DNA from: Panopea generosa
Lineage: Eukaryota; Mollusca; Bivalvia; Adapedonta; Hiatellidae
Reading direction: 5' to 3'
Length of the DNA stretch: 64,000 nucleotides
Assembly (NCBI GenBank): GCA_029582155.1
Contig: CM055897.1
Location: 11,088,482 to 11,152,481 of the forward strand
Positions 11,526 to 24,500 of the stretch are shown here, piece by piece (positions within the stretch are counted from its first letter, which is position 1; the number at the start of each line of letters is the position of its first letter). The notes beneath the pieces were generated by a model that had not been told where the DNA came from, searched no databases, and saw only the letters and a program-made list of their open reading frames with translations. The translations under genes were made by a program, and so were the position numbers.

Positions 11526-11800
11526 AAACAAGAGCTGTCGATAAGACAGCGCGCTGGACTATTAAAATATTTGTTACAAAACTACAAAAGTGATCTAACT
11601 AACTAAGCTGTGACTAATAACTACAATGTCGTGCGTGAAGTTTCAATACAATACAAAGTCATGCAGTGGCTGCTGAGTCATATAGTTTCTAAGTCAAACA
11701 AAGGCCATAATTTGCACAATTAATCTGGCAAGAGTTATCCCACTTAATTAATTTAGTTGGTTTCATGACTACAAAGCCATACGTGAAGTTACAATATAAA
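11526..11800 (+). repeat. Dispersed repeat opening aaacaagagctgtc
   Basis: The start aaacaagagctgtcgataag followed by acagcgcgctgg, and the downstream ggccataatttgcacaatta plus gagttatcccactt, are phrases I associate from memory with a very abundant repeat of clam-type bivalve genomes. Internally, ctacaatgtcgtgcgtgaag (about 11621) and ctacaaagccatacgtgaag (about 11769) show a second, ~147-bp internal unit. A reversed fragment of the same opening appears at 47260-47290. Class and coding capacity are unknown. Confidence 0.6.
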
Positions 11801-12198
11801 TATATATATAACACAGTGTTGAGCGTTCAGGAAATAATCAATTCGTTTTGTTGATTTTTTAGTTTAGGTGAATAATACCATAAATAAGTCACAGTATAAT
11901 GAATTGAACAACACATGTATAGAATTACAGGATTCCCTTCAATTTTAATTTGTTTTGTGAGAGGAACTAATGACACACCATTCCAGGTAATAACAAGTTT
12001 TGTATGTCACATAGGCACATATTTGTCATAATTATTCTATCTCATTTAGCAAAGTATGAATGGACGGCGGTTGAAGTAGCTCAAAATTATCGGTTATGTA
12101 TATATCACCATCACACCGGCTAGTCGGAACTGGAGAATGAGAAGAGACTATATATACGGCATATGAATAAATTTATTTTCGAAATGGGTCATACGGAC
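11801..12198. other. Gene-free AT-rich stretch
   Basis: No gene or repeat recognised. Confidence 0.4.
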
Positions 12199-12534
12199 CT
12201 GTGATTGTTTGCCGCAGGCGAGTAGACCAAAATATTACCTAGCAAATGCTGCATAAAGATAATCATTGGTGTTATAAAAAAAGCTTTTTTTTTGGATTAA
12301 ACATATGGTTTTATTTTTAAAGCGTTTGAGGACATCTTTATTTTAAAAAAGAACTTATGGACGTCAATGCGCTGTTTGTTTGTGATTTCATTAAAATTCC
12401 AAGCTCGTAAACCCAACAGTTTGTGCATTCGTGCTAAAGAAAGAAAGAATTTTCTACGTTGATGTTTACCGTGGAATTCCTAGACCTTATTTTATATTTG
12501 GCATAAACCACAATTCACCAGTGTGTTGAGACCT
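12199..12534 (+). repeat. Dispersed repeat R2, copy 1
   Basis: About 336 bp whose landmarks recur in order and orientation at 34850-35193: tgtgattgtttgccgcaggc, gagtagaccaaaa, a tttgaggacatctt block, ggaattcctagaccttattt and gtgttgagacct. Overall similarity is loose, indicating old copies. No tRNA promoter, terminal inverted repeat or open frame is visible, so the class is unknown. Confidence 0.65.
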
Positions 12535-13984
12535 ACATAATGTAGAATGGCATCAATCAAATCTGTATATCTACCAACATAAACAACTATCTCCATTACG
12601 TTGTCGTAGAATTTCTGTTTTTGCTTTCATTATCGTTTTGGGGTTAGAGATGACAATCAACTCGAATATGCCGTATGTTATTAAAACTTATTTGTCGTTG
12701 ACGGCAGAAGAGCTTTTTATTTTTGTTCTATAATATTTGAGTGTCGTTTATATTACATCAACTACTTTATCATTACGTGTTGCAATTAGATGTATTGTTT
12801 TCTTATTCATGGGATGATTATCCTAATTACTATTTTTGGTTTTAATGGAAATGTACTAAGTTATAAAAATGCCACTAAATAAATAAATGTAGTGACTATT
12901 AATACAACGGTATAGCAAAAGTGTAAAACAAGCACTTTTTTATTATTTGAATTTTCAAGTTATCAATAATAGGTACTAAGATTCATATTTTATAACACCG
13001 ATACACCAGAAATGTTTTTGTTGTTCATTAACTTAGTTAAATCTCATATTGTAATACATATTCTGGTACATATTCCATGTAACGTCAATTGTAAAAAAGA
13101 AGACCATGTGACTGGCGCGAAAACATTAATTAAATGTGTCATTATGCATTATCTATAGGTGAATCCATCTAATTCATTTAAGTAAATACAAGTACAATTT
13201 ACAAACATGGTATTTTTCGAAAGCAGATCACCATTATTGCCATTATTACCATTTTATTGGTAAAAAACACGAAAAATACCAATAATCAACCCTCTTATGG
13301 GGACATTTAATGGGACTAAAACATATTATACTGGTCTGTCCCAATGGTTATATTAAATAATTTAACAATGTCAGCTTATGGCCGTTATTCAAATATTATT
13401 GCTGCCAATGTGTATTGAATATCAGTTTGACAGGTTTGATAATGGTTTGACTGTTTGAACTCCGTTTTGAATATTATATGTTTTGTTCAATCACATATTC
13501 AAGTCACATATATATGTGTTATTGCATTATCTTACCATTTAAGAAGATTGTATGACTTGATTGAAGAGATTTTGCACGTTTTTTTTTTACTTCTGCTTGT
13601 CTTAACATGTCATGCTAGATTTATGATCATAAATGTACTGACACCATTATCCTTTCCAGTTTCCAGTTTCCCAGATTTTATAATCAATTAGTCGAATTTG
13701 CTCCAGGTACATCAACCATTTTCAATTTTCAAAAGACGTTAATAGCACGCAGAAAGGGGGCTTGTGAACATATGTGTTTGACTTCGAGTACTTTTTAAAG
13801 TGGCTAAACGTGACTCATCCAGAAGTCATTTAATCTGACTAATCATGTGAATATTAAAATGGTTTATATTTTACCAGGAACCTGAGTGCTTCTTAATATT
13901 ATTTCAAATAAGTATTTGTTTTTAGTGGTAAAAGTTCGATAAAAATAGGTTGTTGTATAGCGTTTAGCGCAGCTTCCATTGATA
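12535..13984. other. Gene-free AT-rich stretch
   Basis: No gene recognised. A weak inverted arrangement lies at about 13228-13285 (accattattgccattattacc against ggtaaaaaacac...taccaataat). It is too loose to call. Confidence 0.4.
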
Positions 13985-14262
13985 TTTAGTTATATTGCGA
14001 CAGTCTACTTCACAACATTCTAAGTGTTGCAACACCTGGTGTATTATGCCGCACATGTTATGATACCCACACAGTCACATTATACTGTAACCGGGCAGGC
14101 CAGACCTGGCACTATCCTCTAAATGTTTAGCGCCAACCGAGGAAGCTTCAAGTACCATTTCAAGTCTTTGGTATAACCCGATAGGGGATTGAACCCACAA
14201 CGTTCCAGTTTCGGATGGGCTCTCTACCTCTAGATCACGATCTCTGCTGTTTAATAAATATG
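13985..14262 (-). mobile_element. SINE family 2, copy 2 (tRNA-derived)
   Basis: Read on the minus strand, the head contains gatctagaggtagagagccc (A-box region) and gttgtgggttcaatccccta (B box). The body cttcctcggttggcgctaaa, ...atttagaggatagtgcc..., cggttacagtataatgtgac and catgtgcggcataa follows. Each block has its counterpart in the copy at 8721. The tail side is diverged but still aligns to about 13985. Confidence 0.85.
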
Positions 14263-15379
14263 TCAACTATAGGTAGCCATGACAAAAAGCGTGGAGGATA
14301 TAAGAACAGAAGCAATTAATGAATATCGTGTCTTACTTATATTTCAATGACCTCAGGCAATAATGTATAATAACCCAGTAATGTAGGAACCCAGCGGCGC
14401 GTAATAAATATACGTCTTATCAAAACTAATATAATTATGTATTACAACAACATTTACTTTTATTCATATCAGGCTACACAAAGGTAACAACATGTGTCAT
14501 TTTGTTTAACATATTTGTTGGTATTTATCCAGGCTACAGAAATAAATGAAACGTATGTAGATTGCCCATCAGTCAACATTTACATACTAAAACACTGTTT
14601 AATGAAGAAAATGCATTATGGTGTTTTACTTGTGTCCAAATATTTTTCAAATTTCGTGCCATTTGCCGAGTCACGGGTAAATTTTATTATACGTTAATTT
14701 TATGTTAAGTACATATAATTGGCATCGCTGATTTAAGTTACAACATATATGCATATAAATAAAGGTGTCCATATTCATATTCAAATTTCGTTCTGTTCTG
14801 CACATAGAAGTAAATGTGGCGGTTATGCCTTTAATGAAATGCATAGGGGACGAGGAGATAATAAAATGAGAGAGATCCGAACATTCTTTCAACAAGTTTT
14901 TAAACACATTATCTTATAATATTTATATCAACAAAACAAGCCAATTATAATTGTGTTGTGTAAAAAAAGGATTGAGAAGAATAAATTAAAATAAGCATAT
15001 TGTAATATACACTGCAAATGAGGCTTGTGCATTAAAATCACGATTGGCTTATCAAAGTTTTATTTATAACTTTACAGATCGACGTGTTTAAATTCACTGT
15101 CTATCTACTCAATGTTGAGAGAGTTTATTCATTTACACGTGCTTAACGTGTTTTTATTTATGGATATGGTATAGTCGTATTGGAATGTCATTGACTGAGA
15201 TTTAATAGAAAAAAACATGGCTGAGCATAAAAACGTGTGGATTACTTGAGGGAATATAACTCTTTTGGATATAACCGTAGCTTAAATTAAAGGTAAGTCT
15301 GTTGTGTTTAGTTAATTGACCGAAAATAATTGTTAATGTGGCGAGCAAAAGTACTAACATTTTTTGTCAGTATTTGGAC
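14263..15379. other. Gene-free AT-rich stretch
   Basis: No gene or repeat recognised. Open frames at 14494-14697 and 14671-14907 have no domain support. Part of 15180-15380 may be upstream sequence of the transposon whose transposase remnant follows, but I cannot place its terminus. Confidence 0.4.
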
Positions 15380-15975
15380 GAGTTTGAGGACATAAATTCA
15401 CGAAACATTATGATATTTGGCCGACGGTAATATATCTCAATCTTTCAGTAAGAAATAATGGACATTTTAGGACACAGTGTAGCTCATCACCATGAAATTA
15501 AGTTCAATGTAGTTGCAGGCTGAAAAAGTAACCGTTTTGGCCGCACTCAGTACAACCGGACTAATTGGGCCGTTTTTTTATTTGAAAACAGTGATGGTGA
15601 AAAAGAAACGATGAACAGCTGTCGATATTTGATCTCATGAAGAAAAAAATCATTTTGGCGTTATAGAGGAGGAAAGTGAATATGAAATGATGTGGTTTCA
15701 GCAAGATGGAGCAACACCACACACAGCTACAGATTTCTAGCTCGGTTAGGAATACATTTGGCACAAGATTTCTGTCTTTAAGAACCGGCCGATATTGACC
15801 ACCAAATTTCCCTGACCTTTTGATTTCTTTCTGTTGACAGTGTGTATAAATGTAAACCAACAACGCACCAATCACGAGAGAATTCCAAACAGTATCAGCT
15901 GAAACTTGTGCAGTAGTGAAAGAGAAAGTTGGAAAACGATGTCAAAACGGACGTCACTTGAAACACATCATCTGA
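15380..15975 (+). pseudogene. Degenerate DDE transposase (Tc1/mariner/IS630-like)
   Basis: Coding fragments lie in order on the plus strand but in different frames. They include INSRNIMIFG (about 15397-15426), VTVLAALSTTGLIGPFF (about 15529-15580), WFQQDGATPHTATDF (about 15692-15736), PPNFPDL, and a C-terminal block ETCAVVKEKVGKRCQNGRHL ending at a stop at 15973-15975. The QQDGATPHTA block is the second catalytic Asp region of a Tc1/mariner/IS630-superfamily DDE transposase, and PP.FPDL is the usual block just downstream. Several frameshifts and internal stops exclude function. The N-terminal DNA-binding part and the transposon ends were not identified. Confidence 0.85.
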
Positions 15976-16705
15976 AAATTCAATTTTCTGAAATTTCTGA
16001 CCGACATATCAATTTTCAATCAAAATTGACATATTGCATAATTATGTATCAAATTTTCAAACGCTATCTTTAAAATAGTGTTTTCTGTTTTGAAACATCC
16101 TGAGAATTAGGTTATCGACTACACGTACCAATATTTAGTTCTTTCACCATGCCTTTCTAAAGTTTATTAACCTAGCTGTACCAACTGATTGAATAAAAGT
16201 CAAAACGTGTTTCGTAATATTAAACAAAATCCTTTAAAGAGTCAAGTGTGTGGCATTTAAGTCGACCAAGTGTTAGATTACTGCAGTGTTATCAAATCAC
16301 GTGTTAAATTAGTGAAGTGTTGTTTACTCCATGTAGACCAATTGTTGAAATTTCAGGAATAAGCGTCAACAAATGATTGAAATTCATTACATACCCTGAC
16401 CTGCAGTTGACTGTATTCGATAACTTACCGACCAATCTGGTTTTATAATTTATAACGTGTCTTTTCGTGAAATATTGGTTCATCACGAAGTATATCTACG
16501 AGTAGTTATTATTGTCTGATATTGACAATTCGATGATTCTTCTAGGAAATGAGTTTGTCATCAGTTCTATTAGCGAAAACGTGAAATCATTTAGTTTGCC
16601 TACACTCATTTGTCTGATTAATACATATTACTTTGTAAAGAATTAATGTCTGAATTTTCTCTGTGTTTATTCAATCTCAATCGCTGCTCTACTGATCTGA
16701 AGATT
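15976..16705. other. Gene-free stretch after transposase remnant
   Basis: No gene recognised. The segment may include 3' sequence of the decayed transposon, but no terminal inverted repeat could be paired. Confidence 0.4.
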
Positions 16706-16983
16706 TGAATCAATTGAATATTTAGCGTCATTTTTATGCCATCAAGTGCTAACAGACGATCATTTGACCTAACTATTTGTTTCCTGGGATCCTTGAAGGT
16801 TTACCAGCACTCAAGCACACCTTCCACAAGTAACTTATAACTTCCCAACTTGAGTCAGCGGTGAGAGACGAATGATAATGAGACACAATGTCGTACATCA
16901 CGGAGACTGTTGCCGGGCGGGAATTCGAACTCACGACCCTGGATTGATAGATAGACGCGTAACCGACTGAGCTTATCGTGCCC
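16706..16983 (-). mobile_element. SINE family 1, copy 3 (tRNA-derived)
   Basis: The best-preserved head of the family. On the minus strand it begins gggcacgataagctcagtcg with a good A box, then gggtcgtgagttcgaattcc with a B box. The shared body follows (tctcattatcattcgtctct...) and it ends in cgctaaatattcaattgatt near 16706. Size and order match the copies at 2238, 9022 and 44659. Confidence 0.88.
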
Positions 16984-17274
16984 GACTGAGTAATCTGAAA
17001 CAATATAATACATACATACAGAAGAAGCGACAGCATTGGTGACTAATTTTAACGTGAAATAAACACAAAAACAAAGTATGGTAATAATTCTAACAAATAA
17101 AGAAATGCATTTAATCTATATAAATATTCTCTATCATCATCTTCCAGAAAACAAGTTATTCGATTGTTTTAGGAAAAAAAACAATTAAAGTCGGAATCCC
17201 CATTTTAACCGACACCAATGTTATATCGTAAACCATTCCATATAACTATCAATTAAAAAGGTGTGGTGCCAACA

Positions 17275-17475
17275 TGTAAAAAAAAACTGTCAACATAACA
17301 GTCAATAATTACGATGCGCTGTTAACAATTAAATATAACAGTTAATAAATAAAGTGCTCTGTCAACTGTCAATAAAGTTGTGTAGTCTAAACTGTTCAAT
17401 ATGACTGTCAATAAATAAGATGTCACGTCAATAATTCAATATAACTGTCAATAAATACAGTGTGTGTCAATATTT
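17275..17475. repeat. Degenerate ~40-bp tandem repeat
   Basis: Blocks of the form aatataac(t/a)gt(c/t)aataaata recur at about 17293, 17333, 17399 and 17439, with one stretched interval. Copies are poorly conserved and length-variable. The array lies just left of the large satellite but shows no clear sequence relation to it. Confidence 0.6.
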
Positions 17476-17717
17476 AAACAAAGCAAGTCAGTGCCGAACA
17501 AAACCCTATATTTGTATTATGTATGTCCATTCATCACACACAGCAGGATGGTTTGACAACAAATTGACATGCGTGCAACAGTTGTGGTCACAATTAATCA
17601 ACTGAATTAGACAGTTAGGTGTTCCGGCATGCCGGCAGTGAGAACATTACGTCAATTGCTCAGCGGATGTGTAAAATCAATACATGAAAGTTTATACACA
17701 AAACCAGAAGCAGAATA
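17476..17717. other. Unique spacer before satellite
   Basis: No gene or repeat recognised. Confidence 0.4.
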
Positions 17718-20067
17718 AATATTGTATCATACGTATATATGAATACTTTATAACAATAGCATTACGTATTGTATTGTATCATACGTATATATAAATACTT
17801 TATAACAATAGCATTACGTATTGTATTGTATCAAACGTATTTATAAATACTTTATAACAATAGCATTCCGTAATGTATTGTATCGTACGTAAATATAAAA
17901 AAATTGTAACACTAGTATTCACTAATATATCATACGTATATATATACACTTTATAACAAGGCGTGATTATTGTACCATAAGAATACACAAACGATTATAA
18001 TAACAGTATTGAATATTGCATCATACGTATATATATAAATTATACACTTTATAACAATAGTATTGACTATTGTACCATACGTATACAAAACACTTTATAA
18101 AAATAGTATTGAATATTGTATCATACATATGTATACTATTGAAAACAATAGTATTGAATATTGTACCATACGTTTATATAAACACTTTATAACCACATAC
18201 TTGAATATTGTATCATACGTATATAACTCTTTATAACAACAGTATCGACTATTGTACCATAAGTATACACAAACACTTTATAATGATAGTATTGACCATT
18301 GTATCATACGTATATTTAAAAATTATACACTTTATAACAATAGTATTGACTATTGTACCATACGTATATATCAACACTCTATTATAATAGTATTGAATAT
18401 TGTATCATACGTATATATACTCTTTAAAACAATAGTATTGGTTATTGTACCATACGTTTATATCAACACTTTATAACAACATTATTGAATATTGTATCAT
18501 ACGTATATAACTCTTTATAACAATAATATCGACTATTGTACCATACATATACACAAACACTTTATGATATTAGTATTGACTATTGTATCATACGTATATA
18601 TATATAAATTATACACCTCATAACAATAGTATTGACTATTGTACCATACGTATACACAAACACTTTATAAAAATAGTATTGAATATTGTATCATACATAT
18701 GTATACTCTTTAAAACAATACTATTGACTATTGTACAGTACGTATATATTAACACTCTAAAATAATAGTATTGAATATTGTACTATACGTATATATATAT
18801 TTAAAAATTATACATTTTATAACAATAGTATTGACTATTGTACCATACGTATATATCAACACTCTATTATAATAGTATTGAATATTGTATCATACGTATA
18901 TATACTCTTTAAAACAATAGTATTGGTTATTGTACCATACGTTTATATCAACACTTTATAACAACATTATTGAATATTGTATCATACGTATATAACTATT
19001 TATAACAATAGTATCGACTGTTGTACCATACATATACACAAACACTTTATGATAATAGTATTGAATCATAAGAATAAATACTCATTAAAACAATGGTATT
19101 GACTTTTATACCATACGTATAAATCAACACTACGTAAACAAAAACACTTTATAAAAATTAGTATTGAATATTGTATCATACGTATATATTCTCGTTAAAT
19201 CAATAGAATTGACTATTATACAATACGTATATATCAACACTTAATAATAACATTATTGAATATTGTATCATACGTTTATAACTTTTTATAACAATAGTAT
19301 CGACAATTGTACCAGTCGTATACAAATACACTTGATGATGATAGTATTGAATATTGTAGCATACGTAAATATACTCTTTAAAACAATAGTACTGACTATT
19401 GTACCATACGTATATATCAACGCTTTATAATAATAGTATCGACAATTGTACCATACGCATACACAAACACTTTATAATAATAGTATTGAATATTGAATCA
19501 TACGTATATAATATATTTAAATCAATAGAATTTTCTATTGTATCATACGTATCAATAAAAACTTTATAACAATGGTATTGACTATTGAATAATACGTATT
19601 TATAAACATTTTATACCAATGGTATTAACTATTGTACCACTCGTATATATTAACACTTTATAACAATAGTATTGTCTATTGTATCATGCGTTTATATAAA
19701 CAATTGATAACAATAGTTTTTACTATTGTACCATACGTATATATAATCATTTTAAAACAATTGTATTGAACGTTGTATTATAAGTATATATTTACACTTC
19801 ATAAAATAGTATTGCATATTGTATCATTCGTATATATAAAAACTTTATAACAATAGTATTGAATATTATACCATACGTATATACCGACACTTTATAACAA
19901 TAGTATTGACTATTGTATCATTCGTATATATAAAGACTTTATAACAACATTATTGACTATTGTACCATACGTATATATAAACACTTTATAACAACAGTAT
20001 TGCATATTGTATCATACGTATATATAAACACTTCATAACAATAGTATTGACTTTTGTACCATACGTA
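17718..20067. repeat. 47-bp-class satellite, left block
   Basis: Monomers of about 47-49 bp consist of caatagtattgactattg, ta(t/c)catacgtatatat and a variable aaacactttataa part. Adjacent monomers tend to alternate between gaatattgtatc and gactattgtacc types, and spacing varies through short (ta)n expansions. A longer period is visible: the block with tattggttattgtacc at 18436 recurs at 18921 with its neighbours, giving a ~485-bp higher-order unit. Short open frames inside it are repeat by-products. Confidence 0.95.
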
Positions 20068-20071
20068 TATA

Positions 20072-20541
20072 GGTGTAACCCCACCATTGATTTTTGTTCT
20101 TTATTCTATAGTAAATAATAAAAGTTTGAAGGCTTGTCATTCATAGAGAGTCCCAAATGAAAGAAGTGAAACCTACATTTTACTGTTTGTCAACCTCTGC
20201 ACTATCAAAATATGATGAGAAAAGTAGGGGTCATGTGTCATATAAGAGATTTTTTTTCTGCTCAGTGTGTACACTGGTGACAAAGTGAAAGTAGACTTCC
20301 GAAATCATGAATTCATACCCCAATTTCCTAAGCATCATTTTGTTTTTCTAAATTCACAATTCAAACATGACAATGCTATCAAATGTTCAAAATACACCAA
20401 TAATGCCATTCAAATAAAAAAAATGAGCATTAAAATAAGGAAAATGCATTTTTAAAGAAGAAGAATTGAGGATTATTTATAACCGCCATTATGCGACTAC
20501 CCCACGGAAGCACTTCCTTTTTGCAATGGTGGCACTATGCC
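20072..20541. repeat. A unit, copy 1 of the inserted element
   Basis: 470 bp with about 25-bp imperfect inverted ends. It differs from copy 2 by small indels (for example an 8-versus-7 T run near 20250 and an extra ta in gtgtacactgg) and few substitutions. That implies recent duplication of the unit or recent sequence exchange between the two. Confidence 0.85.
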
Positions 20542-20545
20542 TATA

Positions 20546-21091
20546 AGGAAACTCTTTATTTTTTAATTTCATATTACCTCTTTTTTACTAAGTACTACCA
20601 ATTTGAAGTAATACTGCCAAGTTGCAGGCATTAAATACTGAAACTTTTGTCTAAATACCACTTTTTACATGATCATTATATACAGGCGCGAGATGTTGAC
20701 CGACATGCAATTTTGATGTGTTTGACTAATTTTACCAAAAATATTTTTTTTACCTAATTCCATTAAAATTTTTACACCAACATAGTCTCATGATACACTG
20801 AAGACATTATCTTACCAAAATACATTATTCAATACAATGTACATGCTAAAAATTGCACATTTAAATCATCCAAAATAAAAAATCTTCAAAATTTTGTGAT
20901 TTTTCATGAAATTTCAATGTAAATATGCACATATATGCTTCATTTGAGGCATAAACTTGCCAAAATGTAGTTTTTTTTATGAAGCAAATGTCTTCAATTT
21001 GTCATTTAAGACTATGAGAGTGTAAAAAAGAGGTTATTTTACATACAATTAACATTTTGGAAAATCAACCCCATTTCACTCAAGTCTTTCT
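20546..21091. repeat. B segment of the inserted element
   Basis: About 546 bp of AT-rich sequence with no open frame of note, bounded by tata on both sides. Its ends (aggaaactctt and, complemented, agaaagacttg) are weakly inverted with respect to each other. It may itself be an element, or the unique half of an A-B tandem dimer. Confidence 0.6.
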
Positions 21092-21095
21092 TATA

Positions 21096-21561
21096 GGTGT
21101 AACCCCACCATTGATTTTTGTTCTTTATTCTATAGTAAATAATAAAAGTTTGAAGGCTTCTCATTCATAGAGAGTCCCAAATGAAAGAAGTGAAACCTAC
21201 ATTTTACTGTTTGTCAACCTCTGCACTATCAAAATATGATGAGAAAAGTAGGGGTCATGTGTCATATAAGAGATTTTTTTCTGCTCAGTGTGTCACTGGT
21301 GACAAAGTGAAAGTAGACTTCCGAAATTATGAATTCATACCCCAATTTCCAAGCATCATTTTTTTTTTCTAAATTCACAATTCAAACATGACAATGCTAT
21401 CAAAATGTTCAAAATACACCAATAATGCCATTCAAATAAAAAATGAGCATTAAAATAAGGAAAATGCATTTTTAAAGAAGAAGAATTGAGGATTATTTAT
21501 AACCGCCATTATGCGACTACACCACGGAAGCACTTCCTTTTTGCAATAGTGGTTCTATGCC
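21096..21561. repeat. A unit, copy 2 of the inserted element
   Basis: 466 bp, the second direct copy. It contains an ATG-initiated open frame of 63 codons at 21181-21372 (start MKEVKPTFYCLSTSALSKYD) that is broken in copy 1 by indels. There is no domain match I recognise, so I do not call it a gene. Confidence 0.85.
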
Positions 21562-21565
21562 TATA

Positions 21566-24500
21566 CCAACACTTTATAACAATAGTATTGCATATTATAT
21601 CATTCATATATATAAACACTTTATTGCAATAGTATTCATATTGTATCATTCGTATATATAAACACATTATAGCAATAGTATTCATTGTATCATTCGTATA
21701 TATAAACACTTTATAGCAATAGTATTACTATTGTATCATTTGTATATATAAACACTTTATAGCAATAGTATTCATATTGTACCATACGTATATATAAACA
21801 TTTTATAACAATAGTATTGACTATTGTACCATACCTTTATATAAAAACTTGATAAAAATAGTATTTTCGGTTGTATAATACGTATATATAAACACTTCAT
21901 AACAATAGTATTCATATTGTATCATACGTATATATAAACACTTTATAACAATAGTATTGACTGTTGTATCATACGTATATATAAACAATACATAACCATA
22001 GTATTGCCTATTGTATCATAGTGATATATAAACAGTTTATAACAATAGTATACATTTCATTACAAAAGTATTGCCAACTGTATCATACGTATATATAAAC
22101 ACTTGATAACAACAGTATTGACTATTGTACCATACGCATATTTAAACACTGTATAACAACAGTATTGACTATTATACCATAAGTATTTATAAACACATCA
22201 TAACATTAGTATTGATTATTGTATCAAACGTATTTATAAACACTTTATAACAACTGTATTGACTACTGTACCATACGCATATATAAACACTTTATAACAA
22301 CAGTATTGACTTTTGTATCATACGTATTTATAAACAAATTATAACAACAGCATTGACTTTCGTATCATACGTATATATAAACACTTTATAACAATAGTAT
22401 TCATTTCATTACAACAGTATTGACTTTTGTACCATACGCAAATATAAACACTTTATAACAATAGTATACATTTCATAACAATAGTATTGCCTACTGTATC
22501 ATACGTATATATAAACACTTTATAACATTAGTATTGACTATTGTATCATACGTATTTATAAACACTTGATAACAACAGTATTGACTGTTGTATCATACGC
22601 ATATATACACACTTCATAACATCAGTATTGACTATTGTATAATACGTATTTATAAACACTTTATAACAACAGTATTGACTATTGAATCATACATATATAT
22701 AAATACTTTATAACAACAGGATTGACTATTGTATTATATTTATATATAAACACAATTTATAACAACAGTATTGACTATTGTATCATACGCATATATAAAC
22801 ACATTATAACATCAGTATTGACTATTGTATCATACGTATTTATAAACACTTTATAACAACAGTATTGACTATTGTATCATACTTATATATAAACACAATT
22901 TATAACAACAGTATTGACAACTGTATCATACGCATATATAAACAAATCATAATATCAGTATTGACTATTGTACCATACGTATTTATAAACACTTTTTAAC
23001 AACAGTATTGACTATTGTATCATACTTATATATAAACACAATTGATAACAACAGTATCAACTATTGTCTCATACGCATATATAAACAAATTATAACATCA
23101 GTATTGACTATTGTATCATACGTATTTATAAACACTTTATAACAACAGTATTGACTATTGTATCATACTGCATATATAAACACTTCATAACATCAGTATT
23201 GACTATTGTATCATACGTTTTTTTATAAACACTTGATAACAACAGTATTGACTATTGTATCATACGTATATATAAACACTTAATAACAACAGTATTGGCT
23301 ATTGTATCATACGTATATATAAATACTTCATAACATCAGTATTGATTATTGTACCATTCGTATATATAAACACTTTATAACAACAGTATTGACTATTGTA
23401 CCATTATGCATATATAAACACTTTATAACATCAGTATTGACTTTTGTATCATACGCATATATAAACACTTTATAACATCAATATTGACTATTGTACCATA
23501 TGTATATATAAACACTGTATAACAACAGTATTGACTAGTGTATCATACGTATATATAAATACTTTATAACAACTATATTGACTATTGTATCATACATATA
23601 TATAAACCCTTTATAACAACAGTAATGACTATTGTATAATACGTATATATAAACACACTTTATAACAACAGTATTGACTATTGTATCATACGCATATATA
23701 AACACTTTATAACATCAGTATTGACTATTGTATCATACGTATTTATAAACACTTTATAACAACTGTATTGACTATTGTATCATACGCATATATAAACACT
23801 TCATAACATCATTATTGACTATTGTATCATACGTATTTATAAACACTTCATTACAACAGAATTGACTATTGTATCATACGTATATATAAACACTTTATAA
23901 CAACAGTATTGACTAGTGTATCATACATATATATAAACACTTTATAACAACAGTATTGACTATTATATCATACGCATATATAAACACTTCATAACATCAG
24001 TATTGACTATTGTATCATACGCATTTTATGAACACTTTATAACTAGAGTATTGACTATTGTATCATACATATATATAAACACTTTATAACAACAGTATTG
24101 ACTATTGTACCATATGCATATATAAACACTTTATAACATCAGTAATGACTTTTGTATCATACGCATATATAAACACTTTATAACAACAGTATTGACTATT
24201 GTACCATATGCATATATAAACACTTCATAACAACAGTATTGACTAGTGTATCATACGTATATATAAACACTTTATAACAACTATATTGACTATTGTATCA
24301 TACATATATATAAACCCTTTATAACAACAGTAATGACTATTGTATAATACGTATATATAAACACACTTTATAACAACAGTATTGACTATTGTATCATACG
24401 CATATATAAACACTTTATAACATCAGTATTGACTATTGTATCATACGTATTTATAAACACTTTATAACAACAGTATTGACTATTGTATCATACGCATATA

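Larger units (their letters stand above)
20068..21565. mobile_element. Non-autonomous inverted-repeat element, A-B-A insertion
   Basis: A 1.49-kb non-satellite insertion made of A (20072-20541), B (20546-21091) and A' (21096-21561). A and A' are nearly identical. Each A unit has imperfect terminal inverted repeats: left ggtgtaaccccaccattg, right (complement) ggcatagtgccaccattg, sharing ccaccattg. The tetranucleotide tata lies at both outer ends and at both A/B junctions (20068-20071, 20542-20545, 21092-21095, 21562-21565). No transposase is present. Uninterrupted satellite copies at about 28891-28920 and 30431-30450 read straight through this site, supporting a 4-bp tata duplication. The class is not assigned. 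Confidence 0.85.

Noticed and set aside
15561-15875. Minus-strand open frame antisense to the transposase remnant
   Set aside because: It is the shadow of the plus-strand transposase sequence, which carries the recognisable motifs.
20072-21561. LTR retrotransposon with 470-bp LTRs
   Set aside because: The direct repeats do not have tg...ca ends, no primer-binding site or polypurine tract is visible, the interior is 546 bp without coding, and each repeat has its own inverted ends.
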